64,000 nt of DNA from DAOTXS01 sp034433515 (GTDB lineage: Bacteria > Chloroflexota > Anaerolineae > UBA4142): contig DAOUAL010000004.1 of NCBI GenBank assembly GCA_034433515.1, forward strand, positions 1-64,000, written 5' to 3'. A program made the translations under genes and the position numbers. Positions 50,622 to 60,050 of the stretch are shown piece by piece. Each line of letters starts with the position of its first letter. Position 1 is the stretch's first letter. The notes under the pieces were generated by a model. That model was not told the DNA's origin. It was given only the letters and a program-made list of their open reading frames with translations, and ran no database searches.

Positions 50622-52412
50622 ATGGACGCAGTCGGTTACATCGTTGGCGAAGTGAGCACAAACGAATTCACATTTGTGACGAATCGCGAAATTGCACCGC
50701 CACGTTTAGAGTACCTGGTCGTCAAGGTGCACGAACCCCATCGCACAATTGATGTATTGGCTCAAGTAACATCGCTCAGCGTTTCCTCGCGTTTGCTCAA
50801 CACCTCGCTGGGCTACAGCGAAGTGGAAGCGATCCTCAATCGTTTGAAATCGTCGCCGCCGATTGTGCAAGGCACCGCCCAAGTGCTGGGCTATATTGAC
50901 GAAGCAGACAATCACAAAATCAAGTTTCCACGCCACGCCGCCATGCCCGGCACCGGCGTTTCGCTCGCGCCCGATGAATTGCTCCGCCAATTCTTTTCCG
51001 GCATCGAAAGCGGCATCGAAATTGGCACGCTCATCAATCGCGATCAAGTGGCGGTGCAACTCAATCCGAATGGCTTGCGCCGGCATCTGGCGGTGATCGC
51101 ACAAACCGGCGCGGGCAAATCGTACACCGTCGGCGTCATCCTCGAAAAACTGTTGCAACTCGGCGGAACGATTGTGGTTTTCGATCCGAACAGCGATTAC
51201 GTGTTGATGCGCCGCGACCCGCAACATCGTGTAACCTCGTTTGCCGACCGCGTGGAGATTTATCGGTTGCCCACCACGCGGGCCGGGCGCATCACCGACG
51301 AAGAAATCGGCGGATCGAAAAGATTCACGATGCAATTTGCTAAACTCGAAGTGGAAGAAATTTGTTCAATGACCGGCATTGCGCCCACTGCGACCAACAT
51401 TCGCAAAGCGATTCAAACCGTCTGGGACAAGTTGCAAGGCACCGATTACACACCGAAACAATTCCGCGAAGAACTTGAAGCGTTGGCAAATAGCGGCGAG
51501 GTAGGCGCACCCTCGATGGGAACGCCGCGCAGCACACGCCCGCTTAGTCCGGCGATTGGTGATGAAGAGGAGTTTGATCGAGCGTTCGGCAAACGGATCG
51601 CGGAAAAAGCCAACGTGGATTGGGATGATTTTGGCAAGCCCGAACCCGAAATCCGCGAAAACAACCACAAACCCACGAAAGACAAAATCCCGTCGTTCGA
51701 TGCGATCAGCGGCGCGCAAAAAGCGATCAAGTACATCGAACTGCTCGAGCGGGTGGATATTTGGGGCTATGAAGATGTACCGATGCAAGAACTGTTGCGC
51801 CCGATGACGCTTTCGGTGATTGATGTCGCCGGCGTGGATCAATGGATTTCGGAATTTATCGTCGCCAAAGTGTTGAATGAGGCGTGGGGCATCGCGGTCA
51901 ATGAAGGACTGCCGCGACCGGTCTTTTTCGTTTTGGAAGAAGCGCACAATTTTGTGCCGGGCGGTCAAGGTGCGCAATCGCATTCGGCGGGCATCATCAA
52001 ACGCATCGCCTCCGAAGGACGCAAGTTTGGTTTGTTTATGATTCTCATCACCCAACGCCCCTACAAAGTTCACGGCGATACGCTTTCGCAGTGCAACTCG
52101 CAAATCATTATGCGGCTCACCAATCCGCAAGATCAAAATGCGGTGCGTCAATCGTCCGAAGGCATCAGCGAAGGATTGTTGGCGGATTTGCCCGGCTTGA
52201 ACGTCGGCGAGGCGGTGATTCTGGGTCCGCTCGTGCGCGTGCCGGTGATGATCAAGGTGGGTCAGCGCGAATCGAAAGAAGGCGGCAACGATATTGATGT
52301 GATTGGTGCGCTAGAGCGCGCGCGGAGCGAAGTCAAGACCCTGGTCCGTGAGCAAAAAGTGAAGGAGGAACGCAAAGCGCGTGGACGAAGTGAATGGAAA
52401 GAAGCGGTGTGA
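50622..52412 (+). CDS. herA: HerA-like ATPase / DNA translocase
   Basis: A 596-residue FtsK/HerA-family ATPase. The N-terminal HAS-barrel region (about 1-100) starts VGYIVGEVSTNEFTFVTN. The ATPase core has Walker A IAQTGAGKSYT (about 163), Walker B VFFVLEEAHNF (about 432) with catalytic Glu, and further sensor motifs GLFMILITQRP, SQCNSQIIMRL and AVRQSSEG. In archaea and some bacteria HerA works with NurA and Mre11/Rad50 in DNA end resection. Here an Mre11/SbcD-type nuclease gene follows 170 nt downstream; no NurA or Rad50 gene is in the window. A 100-residue insert with Glu/Lys-rich sequence (about 300-360) is also seen. Confidence 0.9.
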   Translation: MDAVGYIVGEVSTNEFTFVTNREIAPPRLEYLVVKVHEPHRTIDVLAQVTSLSVSSRLLNTSLGYSEVEAILNRLKSSPPIVQGTAQVLGYIDEADNHKIKFPRHAAMPGTGVSLAPDELLRQFFSGIESGIEIGTLINRDQVAVQLNPNGLRRHLAVIAQTGAGKSYTVGVILEKLLQLGGTIVVFDPNSDYVLMRRDPQHRVTSFADRVEIYRLPTTRAGRITDEEIGGSKRFTMQFAKLEVEEICSMTGIAPTATNIRKAIQTVWDKLQGTDYTPKQFREELEALANSGEVGAPSMGTPRSTRPLSPAIGDEEEFDRAFGKRIAEKANVDWDDFGKPEPEIRENNHKPTKDKIPSFDAISGAQKAIKYIELLERVDIWGYEDVPMQELLRPMTLSVIDVAGVDQWISEFIVAKVLNEAWGIAVNEGLPRPVFFVLEEAHNFVPGGQGAQSHSAGIIKRIASEGRKFGLFMILITQRPYKVHGDTLSQCNSQIIMRLTNPQDQNAVRQSSEGISEGLLADLPGLNVGEAVILGPLVRVPVMIKVGQRESKEGGNDIDVIGALERARSEVKTLVREQKVKEERKARGRSEWKEAV

Positions 52413-52583
52413 GGCGGATAGAAGACGGAAGGCGACAGATGATTGGACGCCGACGAGCGCGGATGAACGCGGAAAAAACTTTGGCAAGGCGCGTTTCAAT
52501 TTTGCAATGGTTGACGCTGACAAAGCGAGGATGTAAGCAATACAAAGAAGAAAAGATGCTCTAAAGACTGACGACGAGACTAT

Positions 52584-53759
52584 ATGACTATTCGACTAAT
52601 CTGCACTGCCGATAACCACCTCGGTCGCTATTACGGCAAAATGCATGTAAAGCAACTCGCGGAACGCCGCAAGCGTCTGCGCACCGCGTTCGCGCAAGCC
52701 GTTGACTTTGCGATTGCCAAGCGCGCCCACCTCTTCTTGCAATGCGGCGATTTGTTCGACCGCGAAGCGCCGCCGCCCGCGGAACTCACCTTCGTCGCGC
52801 AACAATTTCAAAAATTGCGCGAGGCAAACATTCGCATCTACGCGATCAGCGGCAACCACGATATGCCCACGTCGAGCGAGGGCGCGACGCCGGTGCGCAT
52901 TTACGATGCCCTCCGCGCCGCGCGCGTGTTCACCAAGCGCACCGAAATCGAATTTGATCTCGTCAAGATCGAAGGGCAAACGGTGGCGATCGGCGGCATC
53001 GCACCCGACCCACGTCTTGATGCCAACGCCGATCCGCTCGATGACGTAACGTACACCAAACCAAACGCGGATGTAACGCTGCTTTTGCTGCATTGCGGTT
53101 TTGAAGGTTGTGTGCCGCCCGGTTTTACCGAAGCCATCTTGCCCAAAGCACGCGTCGCCCAGATGCAAGACATTGATTATCTTTTCTTGGGCGATCTTCA
53201 TCGCACGCACAAAGCCGTCGTCGAACGTTCCACCGTTATCATTCCCGGCGCGACCGAGCGGATGACCTTTGGCGAAATCGAAGAACGCACCGGCTTTTAC
53301 TATGTCGAACTCGATGGCCGCGACGCCGTGAAATTGCAACATCAACCGATCGAGCCACAACCGATGCGGCGTGAAATCATTCGCACCACCGATCTGCCCC
53401 ACGACACGCCCACCGAGTACGTGTTCGATAAATTGCACGAATGGGCAGACACCGAACAAATGATGCAACTCCGCCTCGAAGGTCCCCTCGAGCGCGACGT
53501 GTACCATCGTTTGAAATTTTTTGACATCTGGCGCTTGGGCAACGAACTCAACTTTTATTTCGACCTTGATCGCACAGAGGTGAGATTGAAAAGCGAAAAC
53601 GCGAAGGATAGCGGGGGAGGCGGCGAGGTAGTCAGCATTCGTCACGAGATCGAGCGCGTGGCAGACGAGTTTGCCGCGCAACGTCAAGGCGATGACCGCG
53701 CATTGATCGAAGAAGCGCGCGCGCTGGTGATGGCGCGGCTGGGCAAAGAAGACGCTTGA
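52584..53759 (+). CDS. Mre11/SbcD-type DNA repair exonuclease subunit
   Basis: A 391-residue calcineurin-like nuclease. Motifs are ICTADNHLGR (DxH), LQCGDLFDRE, AISGNHDMP, LLHCG and FLGDLHRTHK, the set of the Mre11/SbcD nuclease site. The C-terminal half (about 275-391) is a capping and helical region including a coiled-coil-like end. Usual partners are Rad50/SbcC, which is absent here. Next to herA, it probably acts in double-strand break processing. The GNAT gene overlaps its stop by 4 nt. Confidence 0.88.
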   Translation: MTIRLICTADNHLGRYYGKMHVKQLAERRKRLRTAFAQAVDFAIAKRAHLFLQCGDLFDREAPPPAELTFVAQQFQKLREANIRIYAISGNHDMPTSSEGATPVRIYDALRAARVFTKRTEIEFDLVKIEGQTVAIGGIAPDPRLDANADPLDDVTYTKPNADVTLLLLHCGFEGCVPPGFTEAILPKARVAQMQDIDYLFLGDLHRTHKAVVERSTVIIPGATERMTFGEIEERTGFYYVELDGRDAVKLQHQPIEPQPMRREIIRTTDLPHDTPTEYVFDKLHEWADTEQMMQLRLEGPLERDVYHRLKFFDIWRLGNELNFYFDLDRTEVRLKSENAKDSGGGGEVVSIRHEIERVADEFAAQRQGDDRALIEEARALVMARLGKEDA

Positions 53760-54406
53760 CCAACTCAATCACTGTTACGCAACCAACGCAACTCTCTGCA
53801 AAACAAACGGAACAGCTCCGCGCGATTTATCTCGATAGTTTTCCGTCTTACGAGCGCGCGGATTTTTCGTATTTGCTGAATTCGATTGCACGGGGCGCGC
53901 GATGGTGTTTTACCGCGATGCAAGACGATGAGATGCTAGGCATGGCAATCATCGTGCCGCATGTCGCGTCCGATATTCACTTGCTCGAGTATCTCGCCGT
54001 TTCAAATCAAGTGCGCGGGCGCGGCATCGGCGGACGATTGTTGGATGAGGTCATCACCGCGATACGTACCCGCCCCGGCACTTTGGGCTTGCTCATCGAA
54101 GTGGAACCGGCGGATGAAGGAAACGAAGCCGAACGACATTTGCGCGCGCGTCGTCTCGAGTTTTATCGGCGACACGGCGCGCGCCTCGTGGAAGGCGCGC
54201 CGGACTATTACGTGCCGATGGCAGACCGTGAAGGCACGCTGCGGATGATATTGCTGTGGTTGCCGTTCACTGCCTCTGCGCGTGTGCCCGCTGGCGCACA
54301 ATGGAGTGAATGTATCCTGAACATTTATGCGCGTAGTTACGAATTACCTCGCCAGCATCCTTTGGTGAGAGAAATCTCAGAACATTCTAATAGTGCACCA
54401 ACATGA
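53756..54406 (+). CDS. GNAT-family N-acetyltransferase with a MITE-altered C-terminus
   Basis: A 216-residue acetyltransferase of unknown substrate. The acetyl-CoA motif A is LEYLAVSNQVRGRGIGGRLLDEVI. The start is TTG at 53756 overlapping the TGA of the nuclease gene (TTGA); a later start is possible. The last five codons (NSAPT) and the stop come from the left end of the MITE-like element at 54391-54494, so the original C-terminus has been replaced. Confidence 0.82.
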   Translation: MTNSITVTQPTQLSAKQTEQLRAIYLDSFPSYERADFSYLLNSIARGARWCFTAMQDDEMLGMAIIVPHVASDIHLLEYLAVSNQVRGRGIGGRLLDEVITAIRTRPGTLGLLIEVEPADEGNEAERHLRARRLEFYRRHGARLVEGAPDYYVPMADREGTLRMILLWLPFTASARVPAGAQWSECILNIYARSYELPRQHPLVREISEHSNSAPT

Positions 54407-54494
54407 AAGTGCGTGGTGACAACTCGATGTTTAGCCACGTCTGTCAACGTTTTCCCATCAGTCTGGTATGCAACTATTTCATGTTGTTGCACTA
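54391..54494. mobile_element. MITE-like element with TA target duplication (IS630/mariner type)
   Basis: An inverted repeat of 18 bp with one mismatch: TAGTGCACCAACATGAAA (54391-54408) at the left and TTTCATGTTGTTGCACTA (54477-54494) at the right. The element proper, GTGCA...TGCAC, is flanked by TA on both sides, as expected for IS630/Tc1-mariner-type insertions. Length is 104 bp with the TA bases. It contains CGTGG and CCACG arms of an inner hairpin and no gene. Confidence 0.75.
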
Positions 54495-54508
54495 GATAGG
54501 AACGACCG

Positions 54509-55597
54509 ATGCTCAAGCAACGATTCAATTGGTTGGTCAATTTGGTGATGTTGCCAACCGCCATGTGGGTCGCCGCCACCGGCATCATCGCCGAACTGTT
54601 TGACATCAACGATTTCGTTTTGCACAAGTATCCGGCGTTTGTGCTCGCCGGGTTGCTCGCCATCCACTTTTTGCTCCGACTGCAACCTTGGTTCACCGGC
54701 ACGCGGCGCTTGTTCAGTTTTTCATCGCGCAACACAACGGCGCCGCAACCAAAGCCAAGCGCGGCGGTCTCCGCCAGCATCACGCGACGCAACGTGTTGA
54801 TCTGGCTGGTCAGCGCGATTGGTGGATTCCTTGCCGGCAATTTTCTCGCGCCTACCCGGCGCGCCAATTTGCCGACGGATGAAGACATTGGCGTGGTGTA
54901 TCATCATTGGAGCAAGCCGGGAAATGTCTCACTCATCAGCACGATGATTGATTGGGGCACGCAACCACCGCTATTCAAAGAATATGCCGATGCGCCTAAA
55001 ATCACTTTACCGTCTGTTCCGCCACGCGATGGAATGAGCGTGGAACAAGCCATTGTGCGGCGGCGTTCCGTCCGCGATTACGTTGGGGAACTCGCGCTGG
55101 AGGAATTGAATCGGTTATTGTTCTATAGCACCGGCATCAACGATCTGCGCTGGGGCAGTGGTTTGCGCGCCGCGCCATCCGCCGGTGCACAATATCCCAT
55201 TGAAACGTACCTCATCGTCAATTACGTTGCCGGCTTGGCGCAAGGCATCTATCATTACCACATCCGCGATCACGCGCTGGAACAGATCCGCGTGGGCGAT
55301 TTCCGTCAGACGATTGCGGATGCGGCACTCGGTCAAGAATTTTTTGCCAAAGCCGGCGTGGTGATTGCCTTGACCGGCATTTTTCAGCGTGCGCGGTGGC
55401 GCTATCAAGATCGCACCTATCGCTACGTGATGCTGGAAGCCGGGCATATCGGACAAAATATTTATTTGGAGGCGGTGGCACAAGGTTTGGGCACGTGTGC
55501 CGTAGGCGCGTTCTGGGACGATGATGTGAATCGTCTGTTGGGCGTGGATGGCAAAACCGAAGCCGCGTTGTATCTGTTAACCGTCGGGCGCCCGTGA
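54509..55597 (+). CDS. SagB-type nitroreductase-family oxidoreductase with N-terminal membrane region
   Basis: A 362-residue protein. Residues about 1-60 form two membrane helices (NLVMLPTAMWVAATGIIAEL, FVLAGLLAIHFLLRL); a third (VLIWLVSAIGGFLAGNFL) follows a RR signal-like stretch near 95-115. The nitroreductase domain (about 170-362) begins MSVEQAIVRRRSVRDY and has APSAGAQYPIETYL, GHIGQNIYLEAVAQGLGTCAVGAF and TVGRP, the FMN-binding pattern of SagB-like azoline dehydrogenases. No precursor peptide or cyclodehydratase is nearby, so a thiazole/oxazole-forming role is not supported. Confidence 0.85.
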   Translation: MLKQRFNWLVNLVMLPTAMWVAATGIIAELFDINDFVLHKYPAFVLAGLLAIHFLLRLQPWFTGTRRLFSFSSRNTTAPQPKPSAAVSASITRRNVLIWLVSAIGGFLAGNFLAPTRRANLPTDEDIGVVYHHWSKPGNVSLISTMIDWGTQPPLFKEYADAPKITLPSVPPRDGMSVEQAIVRRRSVRDYVGELALEELNRLLFYSTGINDLRWGSGLRAAPSAGAQYPIETYLIVNYVAGLAQGIYHYHIRDHALEQIRVGDFRQTIADAALGQEFFAKAGVVIALTGIFQRARWRYQDRTYRYVMLEAGHIGQNIYLEAVAQGLGTCAVGAFWDDDVNRLLGVDGKTEAALYLLTVGRP

Positions 55598-55617
55598 ATG
55601 CGGCAGAAAGGAATGGA

Positions 55618-56247
55618 ATGCCACGCGATTGGCGTAAACACCAAAGTCAAGACAAATATTTTCGCCAAGCCAAGCGCGAAGGCTATCGCGCGCGATCGGC
55701 GTACAAATTGATCGAACTGAACGAACGCTACAAATTGATTCGCGCCGGGATGACCATTCTCGATCTAGGTGCCGCGCCGGGCAGTTGGAGTCAGGTCGCC
55801 GTGGAATTGGGTGCCCGGGTCGTTGCAGTGGATCTCTCGCCGATTCAGCCGCTCGCTGGGGTAACGACGATTCGCGGCGACATTACGAAACCGGCAACGC
55901 TTGCCCACATTACAAGTGCGTTGAGTGGCAATGCCGATCTGGTTATGTCCGATGTTTCGCCGGCAACGTCCGGCATTCACCTCGTTGACCACGCTCGCTC
56001 GATTGAACTCGCGCGCGCGTCGCTCCAACTAGCGATTCGCTGTCTCAAAAACGACGGCAAGTTTGTGGTCAAGGTATTTCAAGGCGAGGATTTTGAAGCG
56101 TTCGTCAAAGAAACGCGACAATATTTTCGTCAAGTGAGTGCGCATCGTCCGCCGGCAACTCGTGGCGAAAGTAGCGAGCATTACATCGTTGGTATCGGTT
56201 TTCGAAAAGAAAAAACAGAATCCACTACGGAGAAAAATTCTCTGTGA
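55618..56247 (+). CDS. rlmE: 23S rRNA (uridine-2'-O-) methyltransferase RlmE (FtsJ/RrmJ)
   Basis: A 209-residue 2'-O-methyltransferase acting on U2552 of 23S rRNA (E. coli numbering). Motifs are YRARSAYKLIELNERY with the catalytic Lys, LDLGAAPGSWSQVA for SAM, VMSDVSPATSGIH with Asp, KFVVKVFQGEDF with Lys, and SSEHYIVG with Glu, completing the K-D-K-E tetrad. The start at 55618 has AAAGGA upstream; a GTG at 55594 overlapping the upstream stop is possible. Confidence 0.93.
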   Translation: MPRDWRKHQSQDKYFRQAKREGYRARSAYKLIELNERYKLIRAGMTILDLGAAPGSWSQVAVELGARVVAVDLSPIQPLAGVTTIRGDITKPATLAHITSALSGNADLVMSDVSPATSGIHLVDHARSIELARASLQLAIRCLKNDGKFVVKVFQGEDFEAFVKETRQYFRQVSAHRPPATRGESSEHYIVGIGFRKEKTESTTEKNSL

Positions 56248-56274
56248 ACGCTGGCGAGATTTTGAGGATCACCA

Positions 56275-56850
56275 ATGACCCAACCAATTAAACGTTGCCT
56301 ATGGTCCCTGAACGACCCACAAATGATCGAATACCACGATACCGAATGGGGCGTGCCGGTTCACGATGACCGCAAACTGTTCGAGTTTTTGGTGCTCGAT
56401 GCGTTCCAAGCCGGCGTGAGTTGGGCAATTGTTTTACACAAGCGCGAGAATTTTCGTCGCGCCTTCCATCAGTTCGATTACACGCGCATCGCCCGGTATG
56501 GTACGCGCGATGTCAAGCGCTTGTTGGGTGATGCGGGGATCATTCGCAATCGTTTGAAAATCGCGGCGGCGATCAACAACGCGCAACGATTCCTTGAGGT
56601 ACAAAAAGAATTCGGTTCGTTCGATGCATACATTTGGCAGTTCGTCGGCGGCAAGCCCATCGTAAATAAATGGAAGACGCTCAAACAGATTCCGGCAACC
56701 AGCCAAGAATCGGATGCGATGAGCCGGGATTTAAAAGCGCGCGGGTTCAAGTTCGTCGGCTCGACGATTTGCTATGCGTTTATGCAAGCGGCAGGATTGG
56801 TCAACGATCACCTCATAGATTGCTTCCGCTACAAACAAGTGTACCGCTGA
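56275..56850 (+). CDS. tag: DNA-3-methyladenine glycosylase I
   Basis: A 191-residue base-excision repair enzyme that removes 3-methyladenine from DNA. The zinc snap ligands lie in RCLWSL and YHDTEWGVP at the start and in NDHLIDCFRY at the end. The helix-hairpin region is DAFQAGVSWAIVLHKRENF, with the Trp and Glu of the base pocket. It lies 27 nt after rlmE with GAGG upstream. Confidence 0.95.
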   Translation: MTQPIKRCLWSLNDPQMIEYHDTEWGVPVHDDRKLFEFLVLDAFQAGVSWAIVLHKRENFRRAFHQFDYTRIARYGTRDVKRLLGDAGIIRNRLKIAAAINNAQRFLEVQKEFGSFDAYIWQFVGGKPIVNKWKTLKQIPATSQESDAMSRDLKARGFKFVGSTICYAFMQAAGLVNDHLIDCFRYKQVYR

Positions 56851-57009
56851 ACCGAACCCATTCCCTTTTGCGCTTCTCTCGACTCTATGCTATCATCTCA
56901 GCCTAGATTTCGCACCTGCGCCATCAAATAGACCACGTGGCTAGTCCAGCCGCTCAATGGACGCGCATGCTTATAGTCAGGCGAGGGTGCGAAAGCGAGG
57001 CTCAGCACG

Positions 57010-59685
57010 ATGAAAACGCTCACCATGATTTGGTCCACGCGCCGCGATGCGGTGATCAGTACACTCGTCGGCATGGCGGCATTCATACTTTATCTGCGCA
57101 CCCTTGCGCCCTCAGTCGTTTTTATTTTTGACGACACGCTGGAGATGCAGTATGTGGTACCGCGTCTCGGCATCTTGCATCCCACCGGCTACCCGCTCTA
57201 TACCTTACTCGGCAAACTATTCACGCTGATCGTTCCGCTCAATGATGTGGCGTTTCGCCTAAATCTCTTTTCCGCGTTTTGCGCCGCGCTGGCAGTCGCG
57301 TTCGTCTATCTCGTGGCGCACCAACTTGTCCAGCATCGCTTGGCGGCATTGATTGCCGCACTCACCTTTGCCGCAGGCGAAACATTTTGGGCGCAAGCCA
57401 TCGTCGCCGAAGTGTACGCGCTCCAAATGTTGCTGGTCGCCCTAATTTTGTATTTGACTCTGCGCCTCTCGCCCTCCGCTCCTCGCCCGTTGCTCTACCT
57501 CCTTGCTTTTGCACTAGGGCTGGGGCTGGCTCATCATCGTCTTGTCCTCTTGCTCTTGCCTGCCATCGTGCTTTACGTTTTCCTGGTCAACCGCACGCTT
57601 CTCCACGATTTCAAAACGCTTGCCCGCGCCGCTCTCTTTTTCTGTGCGCCTTTGCTTCTATATTTGTATTTACCCTTGCGTGCTTCGGTTGGCTCTGCTG
57701 ACGGCACCTACGAAAACACCCTTACCGGTTTCTTCAACTGGGTCATGGCAGCGCAATACACGGCGTTCTTTGAAAACCCCTTGCACGTCCAACGCGATGC
57801 GGCGTACTATTGGACAATGTTTCAAAATCAATTCACGCTTGCCGGGCTTGCGCTCATCGTAGTAGGGGGCATCGCGATGCTTCGCAAACCACGCGAGACA
57901 CTTCTCTTCCTCAGCATTGCGCTCATCGCCGAAGCCGGCTTCGCCTTCAACTATCGCACCGCCGATGTCGAGGTGCATTTTCTCACCACATTCCTCTTGC
58001 TCGCACTCTGGCTTGCCATCGGCATAGACGTACTTGTGCGCGCCACAACGTCTTTTGCTTTACGTTTTACTTTTCTCATTCTCGCTTTGCTCGTTCCGCT
58101 CTACTTGCTCATGAACAATTTTGCCACCACCGATCTCTCCGCCAAATGGGATGTGTACGATTATGGACGCGATATGCTGTCCCAGCCGCTCGAATCGAAT
58201 GCAACGATGATCGGCATCACCGGCGAGATGACGCTAATTCGCTATTTTCAAGAGAACGCTCATCTGCGCCCGGATCTAGAGACCATCGCCGCCGATAAAG
58301 AAGACGCGCGCCTCAAGGCGGTGGAAAACGCACTCAAACAAAATCGTACCGTATATCTCACCCGACCGCTCAAAGGCGCGGCAGAAAAATATTCGCTCGT
58401 ATCGCTGGGTCCCCTGATTCGCGTTCATCCGCAACCCATCACCACGATGCCCCAGAACATCAGCCCGCTCGACGCAAACTTTGGGGCGGCAAAACTGATT
58501 GGCTATACGATCCAAACACTTGAGCAACATGCCGAGAATGGACGTGCGCTACGGGTTACATTGTACTGGCACGTGGAAGACAAAATCGAAACCGATGCGC
58601 TCATCTCGGTCAAGGTCTTGCGGAGCGATCATCGCGTCTTTGGTCAAAGCGATCATCGTCCCGTACGCGACGCATATCCCACGCCGGCGTGGCGTCCCGG
58701 CGAAATCGTTGCCGATACGTACGACGTGCCAATCTTTTTTGGCGTAACGCCCAGCACGTACACCATTCACGTAACGATGTACGATGCCACCACCAACGAA
58801 ATTCTTGGGCAAGCCAACGTCAGCCAGGTTTCGCTCACCGCCGATGTCAACCCGCCGCGCCGCGAAACGTGGAACATTGCCAATACAACCAATGCCGATT
58901 TCGGCGTGCTCTCACTCGCCGGCTATTCGCTCGACACCCGGGCACCCATGCGCCCGGGCGATGCATTGCCCATCACGCTACTTTGGCGTGCGGGTTGGCA
59001 AAAAATACCGGACAATTTAATGATGCGCGTGTGGTTAGAAGATACGAACGGCAAACAAATTGCCAGCCGCGATACCTTGCTCAGCATCGGCTATCCGCCG
59101 TTCGAGTGGCAACCCCACAGCTATGTGCGCGATTTGCCGGTGATGCGTCCACCCGCCAATCTGGCAGATGGCATTTATGCGGTGAAACTTGCCGTCGTGC
59201 AAGACCATCAATTGCGCGGCTCAACGCTGTTGCCATTTATGCCCACCATCGTTGAACTGGGCAAGGTTGAAATAAAAAATCGCGCGCGAAGGATGGACGC
59301 GCCCATCATTCCTCGCGCGCTCGAAGCCACGTTCGATCGGAAAATAAAATTGTTGGGATACGACTGGAAAAGTGATTCAACGCAACTCACGCTCTATTGG
59401 CGTGCCATTACCTTGATGGATACACCGTACACGGTGTTCATCCATTTACTCGATGCGCAGAATCGCGTGGTTGCCTACGGCGATGCCGAACCCGGGAACG
59501 GTACCTTGCCCACAACCGGTTGGATCGAAAACGAGTACATTGTTGACCCACACACTCTGGTTGGCGAGGTAGCGCCCGGCACGTACTCGATAGAGATCGG
59601 CGTGTACGATCCGGTCACTGGCGTACGCTTGAAAACGAACGAGGGTCAAGAACGAGTGTTGATCGAAAATATCACGGCACGTTAA
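57010..59685 (+). CDS. DUF2723-type polytopic membrane protein with C-terminal beta-sandwich domains
   Basis: An 891-residue protein. The first ~370 residues hold about eleven membrane helices. They begin VGMAAFILYLRTLAPSVVFIFDDTLEMQYVVPRLGILHPTGYPLY with Asp-Asp and Glu/HPTGYP, the DUF2723 hallmark. The family is thought to be a GT-C glycosyltransferase related to protein O-mannosyltransferases. The rest is a large outside part with two or more related beta-rich modules: GTYSIEIGVYDPVTGVRL, STYTIHVTMYDATTNEIL, and others beginning LLGYDW / LIGYTI. These probably bind the acceptor. The GAGG site lies 10 nt upstream. Confidence 0.88.
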   Translation: MKTLTMIWSTRRDAVISTLVGMAAFILYLRTLAPSVVFIFDDTLEMQYVVPRLGILHPTGYPLYTLLGKLFTLIVPLNDVAFRLNLFSAFCAALAVAFVYLVAHQLVQHRLAALIAALTFAAGETFWAQAIVAEVYALQMLLVALILYLTLRLSPSAPRPLLYLLAFALGLGLAHHRLVLLLLPAIVLYVFLVNRTLLHDFKTLARAALFFCAPLLLYLYLPLRASVGSADGTYENTLTGFFNWVMAAQYTAFFENPLHVQRDAAYYWTMFQNQFTLAGLALIVVGGIAMLRKPRETLLFLSIALIAEAGFAFNYRTADVEVHFLTTFLLLALWLAIGIDVLVRATTSFALRFTFLILALLVPLYLLMNNFATTDLSAKWDVYDYGRDMLSQPLESNATMIGITGEMTLIRYFQENAHLRPDLETIAADKEDARLKAVENALKQNRTVYLTRPLKGAAEKYSLVSLGPLIRVHPQPITTMPQNISPLDANFGAAKLIGYTIQTLEQHAENGRALRVTLYWHVEDKIETDALISVKVLRSDHRVFGQSDHRPVRDAYPTPAWRPGEIVADTYDVPIFFGVTPSTYTIHVTMYDATTNEILGQANVSQVSLTADVNPPRRETWNIANTTNADFGVLSLAGYSLDTRAPMRPGDALPITLLWRAGWQKIPDNLMMRVWLEDTNGKQIASRDTLLSIGYPPFEWQPHSYVRDLPVMRPPANLADGIYAVKLAVVQDHQLRGSTLLPFMPTIVELGKVEIKNRARRMDAPIIPRALEATFDRKIKLLGYDWKSDSTQLTLYWRAITLMDTPYTVFIHLLDAQNRVVAYGDAEPGNGTLPTTGWIENEYIVDPHTLVGEVAPGTYSIEIGVYDPVTGVRLKTNEGQERVLIENITAR

Positions 59686-60050
59686 TGGGCTTTTTTGCGC
59701 TTGGTTTTAGGGACGCCAAACGATCGCGTGACCGGCACCACAAACAGAATCCCCGTGTGCGGCACGTCGAAATCACCCACAATCTTGCGCGCCGCCTCAA
59801 TCGCGCGCTCCAACACCGCATCGTCCTCCAAAACGGTGAACATGGTCCGATTATGTGATTCCTCACCTTCCAGCAGTGAGCGTAGCGAAGGGATCAACGG
59901 TACATCATCCCGGCTCGCACGATCGAGCAACTTGCGACTGCCGGCACTTTCAAAGACGGTAACTCCCGGCACCCCTACCTCTTCCCACGCCCGAACAATC
60001 TCCGGAAACTTTTCAACTTGGTCCAGAACGAGCACAAGCATATTTGCCAT
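59682..60050 (-). CDS. PII-like signal protein paired with a CPA2 antiporter
   Basis: A 122-residue protein with the ferredoxin-like beta-alpha-beta fold of PII proteins: MLVLVLDQVEKFPEIVRAWEEVGVPGVTVFES, a loop SLLEGEESHNRTMFTVLEDD in place of the T-loop, and PHTGILFVVPVTRSFGV at the end in place of the C-terminal sensor strand. The Tyr of the classical T-loop and the usual ATP-binding set are not clear. Its start overlaps the antiporter stop by one base (TGATG), so it probably regulates that transporter. It converges with the DUF2723 gene, with 4 nt overlap at the stops. Confidence 0.78.
   Translation of the reverse strand: MANMLVLVLDQVEKFPEIVRAWEEVGVPGVTVFESAGSRKLLDRASRDDVPLIPSLRSLLEGEESHNRTMFTVLEDDAVLERAIEAARKIVGDFDVPHTGILFVVPVTRSFGVPKTKRKKAH

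Noticed and set aside
52596..53768. 390-codon open frame on the minus strand
   Set aside because: Mirrors the Mre11/SbcD-type gene, whose nuclease motifs are clear on the other strand.
54509..55597. Azole-peptide biosynthesis through the SagB-like protein
   Set aside because: No cyclodehydratase, precursor or docking gene is near; a general membrane-linked nitroreductase is likelier.
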